43,903 nt of DNA, taken from positions 1 to 43,903 of the forward strand of contig CAICTM010000885.1 of NCBI GenBank assembly GCA_903772945.1. Direction: 5' to 3'. The notes below the pieces were generated by a model that saw only the letters and a list, made by a program, of their open reading frames with translations, was not told the DNA's origin and did not search any database. Of the stretch, positions 1 to 9,117 are shown one piece after another. The first letter of the stretch is position 1, and every line of letters starts with the position of its first letter. The DNA is from Seminavis robusta. Lineage: Eukaryota > Bacillariophyta > Bacillariophyceae > Naviculales > Naviculaceae. A program made the position numbers and the translations under genes.

Positions 1-1585
1 TCTATATCCAAAATGAGACAAGAACTCAAATCTTTGCCGGCCTTGTCTCTCTTGGCAAAAGTCGATCGTAGCTCGGGGACAATGAAAGAAATCACCCTCC
101 TCCTTCAAGCGGACAATATCTTGTATTGCAAATCTGTTGCGAAGCAGGAAAAGAATAGCCGAGGGATGCGCAACAGCCATCAAAAATTTCCAGGATAGTA
201 CCACGTGGGTCTGCCTTCCACACATCGGATCGATTTGCCGTAGACCCTGGCCAAACAGAATGACATTTGTTCCTCAACTTCGTAGTCAGAAACGCATTGT
301 GTATGACCACGGTGGATAACCACCTGGCTCCATTGCTCTTTGATAGAAACTTGTCCGGATCGTACCGATTTGTCTATTTCTTCCGCTTTGAGAAGGAATA
401 CTGATCAGTTCACCAGCAGCGCTTGCCCGTTACTAGGTACATTGTGATTGAGTCTCGACTATCACTGGTACGTTTCTCATGCTTGGTTCGGCCACTAGCA
501 CCGACGACTTTGGTAGAGCCGTCAGGGCAAGCAATGAAGCATGTTTCGTCTCCTCCGGTGATGAAATGATCCATTACCTCACCAAAGGATTTCCCGGTCA
601 CATTACAGCGGCCTTGGTTCCTCTTACAAGTTCTTCAAAGCAACCATCAACGGCTTGTGCCAACCGGAACTGTTGCGTGATGCATCATTAATATGGTTCT
701 TTTTGTAGTCGGCTTGAGCACAACCGTCTTGGCTTGATGATGCAGGATACAGTACTTCAACATAAAGTACGGTAGGCGGGGGCGCAAATTAGTCTCCCGA
801 AGCCTGCTTGCGAAGTGAGGTTGGGAGCAACGTCTTGGATCATGTCTAGGCACTCTCTAGCGGAGGCTCCATCATTGCCTCTATCCATCCTGGCTGCAAC
901 TGCAACAAACACTGATCCTTTTTCGATATACGGGCGTTTCCTTGCCATGGAATTGCGTCTTCGCTTGATTCGTCTTACCAGACATGAGATCTTGAACGTA
1001 TTGTAGAAGGAATCACCAACTATTTGGGAAATTGAGCAATAGAGAACGGTTGGCCTCTCCCCATTGGAATCCAAGGCCTTCCACCTCCTTTGAGCCCTGC
1101 CATTCTTAGTGCAGAGTCAAACTGCGCGCTCAGTGTTCTATGGGTCCAGACGCAATGCATGCGCCATTCCTCCCTTTTGGCGCGCATCAACTTTGCGCAG
1201 CAACAGAGAGCCTCTTACCGATGTTCTTCTTCTGTTGTCTTTCTCCTTCTCCGTGGTGGATTTGAATTTGGTTGATCCCTTGGGACGGCCAACCCCTCTC
1301 TTCACAGAACCTCATCGCAGAGTCGATCTCTTTGGTGCTGGGCCTGCCGCGTCTCCTTTTCTGCTTGAAGAAGTCCGTAACGTTAGCCTGCTTGTAATGG
1401 TCAACGTACTTGATCTGGAAGTCCCTATCATGATCGTAATCCTCTTCGTAATCCTCTTCATCAATGCCATCGTCTTCTTCGTCAATGCCGTCTTCTTCGT
1501 CAATGCCGTCTTCTTCGTCAATGCCATCGTCTTCTTCGTCAATGCCTTCGTCAATGCCATCGTCAGTGCTGTCGGAAACGGCCAT
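1..1585 (-). pseudogene. Decayed DDE-transposase-like gene, cut by the left window edge
   Basis: Five or six reading-frame pieces on the minus strand line up in order as one broken protein. Piece 1 (1585-1187) starts MAVSDSTDDG, has repeated Asp/Glu/Gly/Ile units, then a basic KQKRRRGRPS hook-like motif. Pieces 2 and 3 (1074-757, 853-647) carry ARMDRGNDGASARECLDMIQ and TTKRTI. Piece 4 (601-410) contains GDETCFIACPDGSTKV and GRTKHEKRTSDSRDSITM, which resembles the second catalytic Asp region of a DDE transposase family common in diatom genomes. Piece 5 (310-92) has NAFLTT and ILEIFDG, followed in a shifted frame by a KEEGD..H..SYDRL-like stretch. The pieces are in different frames and separated by stops, so the gene cannot make a full protein. 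The family assignment is from memory. A heavily spliced host gene is unlikely, because the breaks do not coincide with GT..AG pairs I could find. Confidence 0.68.
1440..1575 (-). repeat. Acidic codon repeats inside transposase-like ORF
   Basis: An imperfect 21 to 24 nt repeat, read on the minus strand as GIDEED or DGIDEED, is present about seven times. It encodes the acidic N-terminal tract of the transposase-like ORF. The antisense frame reads as a hydrophobic ORF (FFVNAV units), which is a shadow of the repeat and not a gene. Confidence 0.8.
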
Positions 1586-1596
1586 CTTGAGAGGAA

Positions 1597-1850
1597 CGAG
1601 TGTCGGTAGACGAGTGTCGGTAGACGAGTGTCGGTAGACGAGTGTCGGTAGACGAACGATAAACGATAAAAGAAGGAGTGTCGATAGAGGTGCTTCGATA
1701 GAGGTGCTTTATGCATGTGCGAAGAGACGATAGACGATAGAGGTGCGAAGAGACGATAGACGATAGAGGTGCGAGTATCTTTCGTGCGAAAGATACGGCC
1801 GACACTCGATAGAGGTGCGGCACGGAGTTTCACTGGATATTTCACTCGAT
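1597..1850. repeat. Tandem repeats upstream of the transposase-like ORF
   Basis: Directly upstream of the ORF start, a 14-nt unit (gacgagtgtcggta) occurs four times in tandem at about 1597-1652. It is followed by many copies of cgatagaggtgc and a unit containing gaagagacgatagacgatagaggtgc that occurs twice in tandem (about 1718-1772). The block lies where the leader or terminal region of the mobile element would be. It may be a sub-terminal repeat array of the element or a simple minisatellite. Confidence 0.8.
1775..1796. repeat. Perfect 10-bp inverted repeat (hairpin)
   Basis: gtatctttcg at 1775-1784 is followed by a 2-nt spacer (tg) and its exact reverse complement cgaaagatac at 1787-1796. 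A perfect 18-nt palindrome (TACGTAGGATCCTACGTA) lies 63 nt further on at 1860-1877. Both are in the repeat-rich leader upstream of the transposase-like ORF. Confidence 0.85.
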
Positions 1851-1877
1851 AGAGGTGCGTACGTAGGATCCTACGTA

Positions 1878-3059
1878 GATTCAGTACTAGAACACGACTG
1901 ACGTCATTCGGTCTTAATCTGCAGAGAAAAAGAATTCGTGTCAGTTGGGTGGATATCTTCAACCGCCCGTAACTCCACCAATAAGTACACTATGAGGCTG
2001 CGAGATTTATGGCATACTCAACTACATGTGTTCTATCGATTCCCCTCTTTACATGTACTATATTCGATATACAGCCCTGAAGATAATATTGCGCAAAACG
2101 GTGGGTCTTAAAGGCCAGATCACTCTATTGAAGTCGATAGCTCTAAGGGTTTAACTGGAGGTTAGAAACAATTATGAGCTATTGGCTTTGGTGGTTTCTG
2201 TCCCCGAACGGCGGTTAGCATTGGTAATTGCCGTTAGAGGATCTGCTGGATCTACATCTAAGTAGCGGTCCCGCGAGCCGGGCAGTCATACTGGTTGGCT
2301 TCGTGGGACGTGCTTCTGGTGGATATAAGGGTCAATGTCGCAGTGGGACTGGGACTTTAACAACAGATACTACGATGCAGTAGGCATTGATCACATTATC
2401 CTGCAACAGTGTCATGATAAAATATGAAAAGCGTGGGTAGAGACATCAACAGCAGCAGAGCACAAATAATTTAGACTCATAGATGCTGGCGCAGCAATGG
2501 TTTGTGTGGATGTGGTGATGAGATGAGAGTGGTTGCTGTTGTTGTCGTTCCAGACAATTACAGTAATTGATCCAGGGATGAAGATCTCATCAAACAGCCA
2601 TCCAGTTGCAAAAAGGATTCTGTGGCATCGCAAAAAAGTGTCGTCAGTCCTTTGAAGTGCATCTCCACGTTCCATTTTTCCACGGCGAGAAATAACAATA
2701 ATAGTGCAGTGATCCAGACACGGAATTCTAGCTACTGGTAGCTAGTTAGCTACGGTACTGTAGTCAATAGCCGTGCAAGCGAAACCAAACGCAAGAACCA
2801 ACAACATTGCCAGCAAAAAAGCATCCGGCAAGTAGAGGTTGGTCAAGGTAACACTGTGGTATACGTCTACTAGCTAGCTAGGTATCAACAAGGTCAGGCT
2901 GTTGGCTGCCAAAGAAAATTGACCAGGAGTGTAAAACCATTTCTCATTTAAAAAAGCAAGAGATTGATTGATTGAAGAGTTAGTCTAGCTAGTTGCAAGG
3001 AAGAGGATACCCCTGTGCTTATTACAGAATTCAGAACAGCCAAACTAACGTCCACCAAA
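1878..3059. other. Gene-poor stretch, promoter region of the propeller gene
   Basis: No ORF here looks coding by composition or motif. The longest (2675-2412, minus, 87 codons) lacks recognisable features. A CTAGCTAGCTAG palindromic run lies at 2870-2881. The last few hundred bases should hold the promoter and 5' leader of the plus-strand gene starting at 3060. I saw no convincing TATA element. Confidence 0.5.
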
Positions 3060-4616
3060 ATGAGCACCAGTAGTGTTGGTAGTCCCCTGATGATCGAGGA
3101 TTCGACGTCGCAACCGCTTCTGTCATTGTCCGAGCATGACGAATCCATGAGTGTTGTCAAGATGGATCCGCTTACCGCCAAGCGATGGACCGCCGTTGCA
3201 TCCATTGGTGTGTGTGTCTTTTTGGCATTCCCCATTTTTGGGGCGGTTGGAACGACCAATAATCATTCCGAGCATCACGCGGAGAGTCGCCTGGTTTCCA
3301 GAACCAGTCCAACTTTGACAACGACATTATTGCCAAGAAAGGAAATACGTTTGCAAGACAATGACGACGCCGCACTGGATATTTCCGTAATTGGAGATCC
3401 CATCAATGTGTGGAGATCACCGGATAGCTATCATCGCTGTCATCAGATTGATGTCCCGGATATCCCCACCCGCGCGTTTGCGGAAACCAACAACAATCAC
3501 CAACACAACAAAATTCACATGATTCAAGGATCCACCGAGTATCACATCATGACCGGGTCGTCGCTGTTGGATGTCAAACGAAACTGCGACATTGCATTTA
3601 ATAAAACGGCCAATCCCGATCCCTCCCAATTTGCCGCCAATGAATTCTTGGATTCTCCCGTCGCATTTCCAAATAATAATGGCACCGTGGTGGCCATTTC
3701 TCACACGGAATTCCCGGGCAACCGGTACGATCAGTGTCCACTCCCGAAAGCATATCCGCATTGTTGGACGGTTACCATGGGACTCATGATATCCCACGAT
3801 TTTGGACGCACGTGGGCACATGCTCGTCCACCACCGCATCATTTGGTGGCGGCCGTGCCGTACCAATACAATGCCACGCAACTGGCATCTGGATGGGGCG
3901 ATCCCAGTAATATCCTACGGTCGCCGTTAAACGATGGATACTATTACATGGCGGCATGGAATCGAAATACAGTGGGATTGCAATCGGCCGGTGTTTGTAT
4001 GATGCGGACCAAGACGTTGATGGATCCGTCGTCGTGGCGGGGATGGAATGGACACGATTATAGCGTGTCGTTTGTGTCGCCCTATGTGTCATGGCGGGGA
4101 TGGAATGGAATTGATTATGCCGAGTCCTTTGTGTCGCCCTATCCATCTCCAAAGGACGATGAGTTTGATCCCGCCCATCATATTTGTACCGTTCTGGACG
4201 TGGATACGTCCCAATTGGATCCGACTCAGTGCAATCCGTTTGGACTCGTCTGGAGTCCCTCCTTGGAATTGTTCCTCCTGACGTGGGGATGTTTGAACGG
4301 ATACGGTCCCTTCTATGTGACGACCAGTACCGATTTGATTCATTGGTCCGCCCCGCAACACTTGTACGACAAATCCATGTTGCCATTGGGAGTAGCAAAA
4401 AATGTCACGAGTATGCACTATCCCAATTTGATGGATGTCGCGGCACCGGATCAATTCGGGGATGCCAATTACAATACCATTGGTGCCACGCCGCACTTGT
4501 TTTGGGTATCCTTTGGCCACAATGTGTATGCGGATGGAAGAAGTGCCTGGGCCACGCCATTGCGGATGGTTAAGCGACAAGACGACACGCAAGAAGAAAC
4601 ATCGTCAACGACTTGA
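3060..4616 (+). CDS. Membrane-anchored glycosidase/sialidase-like beta-propeller protein
   Basis: Single-exon protein of 518 residues. The ATG at 3060 is preceded by CACCAAA, a better context than the in-frame ATG-less extension to 3015. One hydrophobic helix near residues 43-64 after a Ser/acidic N-terminus predicts a type II membrane protein with a lumenal or outside catalytic-type domain. An Asp-box (SHDFGRTW, about residue 243, matching SxDxGxxW) and the blocks GWGDPSNILRSP, YYYMAAWNRN, FGLVWSPSLELFLLTWG and YPNLMD recall sialidase/BNR or GH43-like five-bladed propellers. Several N-glycosylation sequons fit secretion. The actual substrate is unknown. Odd: a 57-nt segment (WRGWNG..Y...FVSPY) is repeated head to tail at 4035-4148. 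The name rests on motif reading only, so an uncharacterised propeller without enzymatic activity is possible. Confidence 0.72.
   Translation: MSTSSVGSPLMIEDSTSQPLLSLSEHDESMSVVKMDPLTAKRWTAVASIGVCVFLAFPIFGAVGTTNNHSEHHAESRLVSRTSPTLTTTLLPRKEIRLQDNDDAALDISVIGDPINVWRSPDSYHRCHQIDVPDIPTRAFAETNNNHQHNKIHMIQGSTEYHIMTGSSLLDVKRNCDIAFNKTANPDPSQFAANEFLDSPVAFPNNNGTVVAISHTEFPGNRYDQCPLPKAYPHCWTVTMGLMISHDFGRTWAHARPPPHHLVAAVPYQYNATQLASGWGDPSNILRSPLNDGYYYMAAWNRNTVGLQSAGVCMMRTKTLMDPSSWRGWNGHDYSVSFVSPYVSWRGWNGIDYAESFVSPYPSPKDDEFDPAHHICTVLDVDTSQLDPTQCNPFGLVWSPSLELFLLTWGCLNGYGPFYVTTSTDLIHWSAPQHLYDKSMLPLGVAKNVTSMHYPNLMDVAAPDQFGDANYNTIGATPHLFWVSFGHNVYADGRSAWATPLRMVKRQDDTQEETSSTT
4035..4148 (+). repeat. In-frame 57-nt tandem duplication inside the propeller gene
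   Basis: Two adjacent 57-nt copies begin at 4035 and 4092. Both encode WRGWNG-x-DY-xx-SFVSPY. They differ at only a few codons (HDYSV versus IDYAE), so the duplication is recent relative to the gene. It adds 19 residues without breaking the frame, probably in a propeller loop. Confidence 0.85.
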
Positions 4617-5052
4617 GCAAGAGCCAGGTAACCGGTATTCCAACTGCTACCTACCGTACCGTAGAGAAACGGTACGTGTTTTGCGCCCTCCCCGAATGTC
4701 AGAAGTGACGGGGCTGCTCCATTTCATATTACCAACGAAGAGCAAAACAACCTCGCCCATAGCTATATTGCTACACCGTACAAGTTAGAGGGGGTCCTAG
4801 CTAGCTACTACAATCAAGAGGAGAGGAGCGGATACAATCATTTTGCATAGTATGAACATTTTTCTATTTTTTTGTTTTGTTTTGTTGGGTGGGTGGGTCC
4901 CCCGTACATGCGTCAACTGTGGATTGATTGATTGGATGGAATTACCTAGCTAGCTAGATACTCATTTCAGCACCTTCATAGATTGTCGGGAGATATGCAT
5001 AATGCATTTGCCTACTAGCCAGAGCAAGCTTGTTGTATGTAGAACTCATTTA
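4617..5052. other. Convergent intergenic region
   Basis: This region lies between two convergent genes, so it contains both 3' ends. It carries two CTAGCTAGCTA runs (about 4797 and 4946) and a T-rich block near 4860-4885. I see no gene. An ORF running through 4435-4788 is a frame shadow of the propeller gene continuing into the 3' flank. Confidence 0.6.
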
Positions 5053-5521
5053 TTAAGGAGCCACTTCATCCTCGTCTGATTTTTGTACGGGCTCTGCCTT
5101 TTTGAGACCCAAAAAGCCCATGACATCCACATTGTCTACTCCGGCTTCGGGACGCATTTCGGGGACATCCAAGTCACCCATGTCACAGTCCTGTACAAGA
5201 ATACACAAGGAAAAGGACGTAAGGAACAATGACCACACGAACTTGTTGTTACAACATGTAACTAACCTCATCCAATCCTTTTGCACAAGGCATGGATTTG
5301 ATCCACTTTCCAGCCACAAAGGAAGCCGAATAGACACTGCTCATGGCACAGTCCTCATCGTACAAGTCTTGCCAGCAGGGGTCTTCCGTGGTTTCCGGAA
5401 CTGACTGCAGCACACTGGACGGGTGTTGTTGTTGCCGTTGTTGAGGACCCAAAAAGGCATCCACCGACACACAGAGCCATAGAACTGCAGCAATAGTAGT
5501 AGTAGATCGCAGCATCATCAT
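5053..5521 (-). CDS. Small two-exon protein with probable plastid-targeting presequence
   Basis: Exon 1 is 5521-5267 and exon 2 is 5190-5053. The 76-nt intron (5266-5191) has GTTAGT and CAG ends, and the phase is conserved, giving 130 residues. The N-terminus MMMLRSTTTIAAVLWLCVSVDA is a signal peptide with predicted cleavage before FLGPQQRQQQ. A Phe at that site is the hallmark of diatom ASAFAP-type bipartite plastid leaders. The mature part is short and acidic, with Cys residues in EDPCWQDLYDEDCAMSS, then a block including FVAGKWIKSMPCAKGLDEDC, and a C-terminus with VDVMGFLGLKKAEP. I do not recognise a named family. It reads like a conserved small plastid protein of unknown function. The gene model is firm; plastid location is inference from the leader. 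Confidence 0.78.
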
Positions 5522-5820
5522 TGTCTAGAACGAATTGATTTGGGTTGATTTAGAAATTCTGATTGCAAAGACAAGAGGTGAGAGGCCTTCTAAAAGGGAC
5601 ATCTTGATCGCAGCTGATCGAAGAACCGAAAGAAAGATCAACGTGTCACAAAAGATCGGTGATGCACGCATCGTCGTAGTTAAGTCCAAAAGGGTTTGGG
5701 CTAGTTCTCAACGCGAGAGATAGCACACGGAACCGCATCTGAAATCCCTTGCGCATTGGAGCACTCAACGAGCTGGCCACAAGTCTAGCTAGCTACTTGT
5801 TGGCTACCAGGAGCCAGATA
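5522..5820. other. Intergenic, 5' flank of the small plastid-type gene
   Basis: This is the upstream flank of the minus-strand gene ending at 5521. A short plus-strand ORF (5535-5723) has no recognisable feature. A CTAGCTAGCTA run lies at about 5785. I see no further gene. Confidence 0.4.
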
Positions 5821-5948
5821 AACCTGGAGTGGGGCCTCGAGATGCAGAAGCATTAGTAGGTCCTGGAGTGGGGCCTGGAGATGAACCAGAAGTGGGACCT
5901 AGAGTGGGATTGGCTAGGAGATGGACCAGAAGCGGGGCCTGGAGATTG
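5821..5948. repeat. Imperfect minisatellite, GGAGTGGGGCCTGGAGATG units
   Basis: Units built on cctggagtggggcctggagatg, with variants agaagtgggacctagagtgg and agaagcggggcctggagatt, repeat about five times with changing spacing. No ORF runs through the whole block. It is most simply a decaying minisatellite. Confidence 0.7.
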
Positions 5949-5954
5949 CTCTAG

Positions 5955-6442
5955 CTAGCAGCGAGAACATATTCCTAAGCAGGTCAAACTCACATAGCAG
6001 CCAGACCTACTAAAAGGCCCCTTGGGACAGAGCGGCCGCGCCAGGATTAAGCTACCGGTACCGTACGACACACCGGCAACGTAACCCAGCACGGGGACAA
6101 CGAAAGGACGCAAAAACTTCCGAAAGGGATTCATCAAACTCAGGATATCGAACCCGTCCGTCTTCTTCTATCACACACATGCTTTCAAGTTGTTGATTCG
6201 ATTCTGGCAATGATATCTCTTTCGAGCGCAAGAGGCAAGATGTAGAGATCAGCATTCGTGACGGCGCCGGGTTGAGAACTTTTTTGTGTCATTTGCTGGA
6301 CTCTAGACTGGATTTCTTTCCCATCAGACTCAGATGATTGTTGGGTTCTCCATCCACGTCGAAAGAAACGTGATTGCCCTAATTCTCTCGTTGAACGTGT
6401 TGCTCTCCGGGTTGTTCCCGATCGAAATTTCCTTTGTTCCAT
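5955..6442 (-). pseudogene. Possible broken ORF of unknown type
   Basis: An 85-codon minus-strand ORF (6442-6185, MEQRKFRSGTTRRA start) is followed in another frame by FDESLSEVFASFRCP (ORF 6255-6052), and in a third frame by FLRPFVVPVLGYVAGVSYG (6137-5955). The order and the protein-like composition hint at one gene that has suffered indels. I cannot place splice sites that join the pieces and recognise no family. It may also be chance. It lies upstream of a minisatellite and downstream of the ArfGAP-like gene. Confidence 0.25.
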
Positions 6443-6772
6443 GCAACATTTAATGTATTACGTACACTTTCACTACCCAGGGTTTGTTTGTGCAGTACTT
6501 TGTTACCCAAGTGCTACCCGTCCCGTCACCATCCCCAGGGTGCTCCAATCCATTTTGTTTCCATTCAGTTCAATTCAATTTGATTCCTCGTTACCCACGC
6601 CATTTTCGAAAACAACCAGCCACCATTCCTTTCGATTTAACCTGCGCATTCGTTGTTGTTGTTATTGTGGTGGTGATGTGTGATCGTTCCTTCGATATCG
6701 TCATTTCCAGTGTCATCAGCATTCATTGATTGTGCGTATTGTTTGTATTGTTTACTCCGTTCATGCATGCAT
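6443..6772. other. Intergenic, 3' flank of the ArfGAP-like gene
   Basis: T-rich plus strand with imperfect ttccattcagttcaattcaatttgattcc-type sequence. It should contain the 3' UTR and polyadenylation signal of the minus-strand gene ending at 6773. No coding region is supported. Confidence 0.5.
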
Positions 6773-9117
6773 TCACGTAAATGGATCCGCCGGCATTGGA
6801 AATCCATCATCGTCCGCTCCCATCATGGGAAACCCATCATTGTCGGCTTTCATGGACGGGAATCCATCAGTGTCCGTCTGCATGGCGGGAAATCCATCGT
6901 CATCGGCCGGCATGGGTGGAAATCCGTCATCGTCGGCTGGCATGGATGGAAATCCATGATCCTCAAAATCATCATTGTCATCATCATTGTCATTATTGTC
7001 ATCATCATTGTTGTTGTTTTTGTGATTTTTCTTCTTGCGAGGAGACGCCGGATCCGCAAAGGAATCATTGGATTCGGAGACATCTTGATCTCGCACGGGT
7101 GACAATCGTTTGTGACGGGAATGTCGCGAATGACTGGACCCACGATCCTCCAGCAGCGATCGTCGACTGGGACTCTTTTTGCCACTTACGGTAAGAGCTC
7201 TGTTACTTCCTGCTCGTTTCATGGTACGCGAGGATTTTTCTTTGGACAAGGTTCTTTGGACGGGTGTCTTAACCGGAGCATTTTCGTTGTTACTACCACC
7301 ACCACGACGCCACGTGCTTTCAGGAACCGATCTCTTGGATCGGGTACTCCCTTGACTGGCCGTAGACCGTTCCGATCGAGATCCTCTCCTTGGTTTGGAT
7401 TTGTGATGATGTTCCTCGTCGTGTTTTCGTCTATGTTCTCCTCCCCCACCACTACTACTGCTACTTGGCTTTGACGGTCCTCGACTCCAACTCGTATGCT
7501 CGACATGTTGTTCCGGGGCACTGGTTGATTTTTTGCGCAACCGTTTGCGAGGATCTTCGCTTTTTTGTGATGGGTTCTTTTTGTGATGGGTTCGTCGATG
7601 ATTGCTGCCACTTCCCATGGAGTGATCCCCACTGGCCGTCCGTCGATGACCGCTCTTTGGTGGTTGTTCCGACGACCCTTCGGATGACACGGACCGTGCT
7701 CCTCCGGCGATCCGTCGCGCCGCGGTAGTATCAATGGCCGACAATCGTCGTACACTTTGTCGTCGACTGGATCCCGACAAGAGCGCCCGCCGATCGGGCA
7801 ATTTATGATTGTTGGGTTGTGTTCTGGACGATGATGATGCACCTGTAACGGTAAGACGACGACTGGAACGTCCCGTGGAAGGGTTTCCATCGTGCGATAG
7901 TGTACGACGAATGGTACTCTTGCGACGATCGCCGCCGCCGCCTTTGATGGGAGACGAACCGTCGCTGGAATGTGCCCGTCGGACAGTGCCGCGTCGAGGG
8001 GGTGATTGTGCTCTAGTCGTGTGGCCATTGGCAATGGATGCTCTTCGACCAGCACCACCTCCCGCCATGCGTCCCTGTGCCGTGGACGCTCGTCGTAACG
8101 CAGGACCACCCCGATGTGGCGGTGGTCCTCGACTGGAATGTTGGGGTAATTCTTCCACCACGTCTTCTGTATAGCAATCGTCTTCTTCTTCTTCGTCAAT
8201 CTCGTCTTCGATGCCTCCTCCCAATACTTTGGAAACGATTTCAGCGGAAAACATGGCTTCCAATACGGATCGATCCGTGCCTTCGGCGGCCAACTCTAGA
8301 ATGGCATTCTCATCTTGTTCGGAAACAGCTTGTTCTTCTTTGAGTGCAGTTTGTCGTTTGAATGCCTTTTGGAGTAAATCGCTGGTGGACGGTGGGGCAT
8401 CATCGGCGGCTTCGGCATGCGCTGCATTTTGCAATTGTTGTTGTTCCGCCAACAGTTTGGCGCGCAATTCCATTTGTTCGTGAAACGTGTCTTCACTAAA
8501 GTAGGCGCAATTTTTGTACTTCGATTCCACAAATGCTTTCGATGCCAATTGACCAATGTGTTTGTCCGTGTGTTTCCCCTCCAATGCCGACTGATAAATC
8601 GCATTCACTACCGCATTGCCACTCTTTTCCAATGTCACAATGTCTTCTTCGGTCCCTACAAAAACACAAATCAAGTAGAAAACAGAATGAAAAAGTAAGA
8701 AAACAGTCAAGTCTTTCCATCCATTTTTTTGATCAATTTTTCTTTTTTCTTTTTCTTCTTCCACTCACACTCTTCTGGTACTTTGAGACTCTTGAGAATA
8801 CAGAGTTCTTCCCCCAGTGCCGCATGGTACTCTTGACAATCACTGCAGCACAAGACCCCCAATTTTCGTCGATCGGCATCAATGGGTGCTTGTAGTAAGG
8901 ACATCCATTTGGGTTTTTTCGATTTGCATTCCGAGCACACCTTGTTGGTTGGTTCTTTCAAAATCACCTTCATGCGCTTTTGAAGACTCTTCATCAACGC
9001 GGGGTCTATGCTAGTTGTTGTCGGAGGCTGTGTCGAAGCGTCCGTGGCGGCGGTGGCATCTTCGTCCCCGCCGCCTTCGACCGCACAGGTATCGTAGGAT
9101 TTCTTTCGTAACTTCAT
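6773..9117 (-). CDS. ArfGAP-like zinc-finger protein with long basic disordered tail
   Basis: Two exons: 9117-8769 and 8655-6773. The 113-nt intron starts GTGAGT and ends TTTTTGTAG. Splicing creates a Trp codon giving VPEEWTEEDIVTLEKSGN, which restores the ArfGAP pattern W..E.v..me.gGN...N, and yields 743 residues. The finger has CSEC (61-64) and CSDC (91-94), followed by EYHAALGEE. ArfGAPs stimulate GTP hydrolysis on Arf GTPases in vesicle traffic. Two departures stand out: the Cys pairs are about 26 residues apart, where 16 is usual, and the Arg finger normally found right after the conserved His is Ala (HAALG rather than HRxLG). Catalysis is therefore doubtful. Residues from about 190 are low-complexity, rich in Ser, Arg and Lys, and the C-terminus has DGFP repeats ending PADPFT. 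The DPF resembles an endocytic adaptor-binding motif. Confidence 0.75.
6798..6957 (-). repeat. 30-nt coding repeat, DGFPxMPADD
   Basis: About five and a half copies of a 30-nt unit (ggaaatccatcatcgtcggc-like on the plus strand) encode DGFPSMPADD, DGFPPMPADD, DGFPAMQTDT, DGFPSMKADN and DGFPMMGADD at the C-terminus of the ArfGAP-like protein. Third-position differences between copies show the array is not brand new. Similar arrays of short acidic-aromatic motifs can serve as multivalent docking sites; that is inference here. Confidence 0.85.

Noticed and set aside
1109..1609. 166-codon plus-strand ORF with hydrophobic FFVNAV repeats
   Set aside because: It is the antisense reading of the acidic repeat in the transposase-like ORF; its periodicity mirrors the minus-strand codons.
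2220..2330. GC-rich stretch with stem-like words (cccgcgagccgggc) considered as a tRNA
   Set aside because: No T-loop GGTTCRANNCC box or acceptor stem pairing at the right spacing.
2412..2675. 87-codon minus-strand ORF
   Set aside because: No motif, no neighbouring exon and no conserved-looking segment.
3784..4592. Long antisense ORFs opposite the propeller gene
   Set aside because: Composition is a by-product of the plus-strand codon usage, with no motif; the plus strand has a membrane anchor and an Asp-box.
7219..8199. 326-codon minus-strand ORF inside the ArfGAP-like gene
   Set aside because: It is a frame shadow of the Ser/Arg-rich tail, whose own frame continues the spliced ArfGAP core; no independent start or motif.
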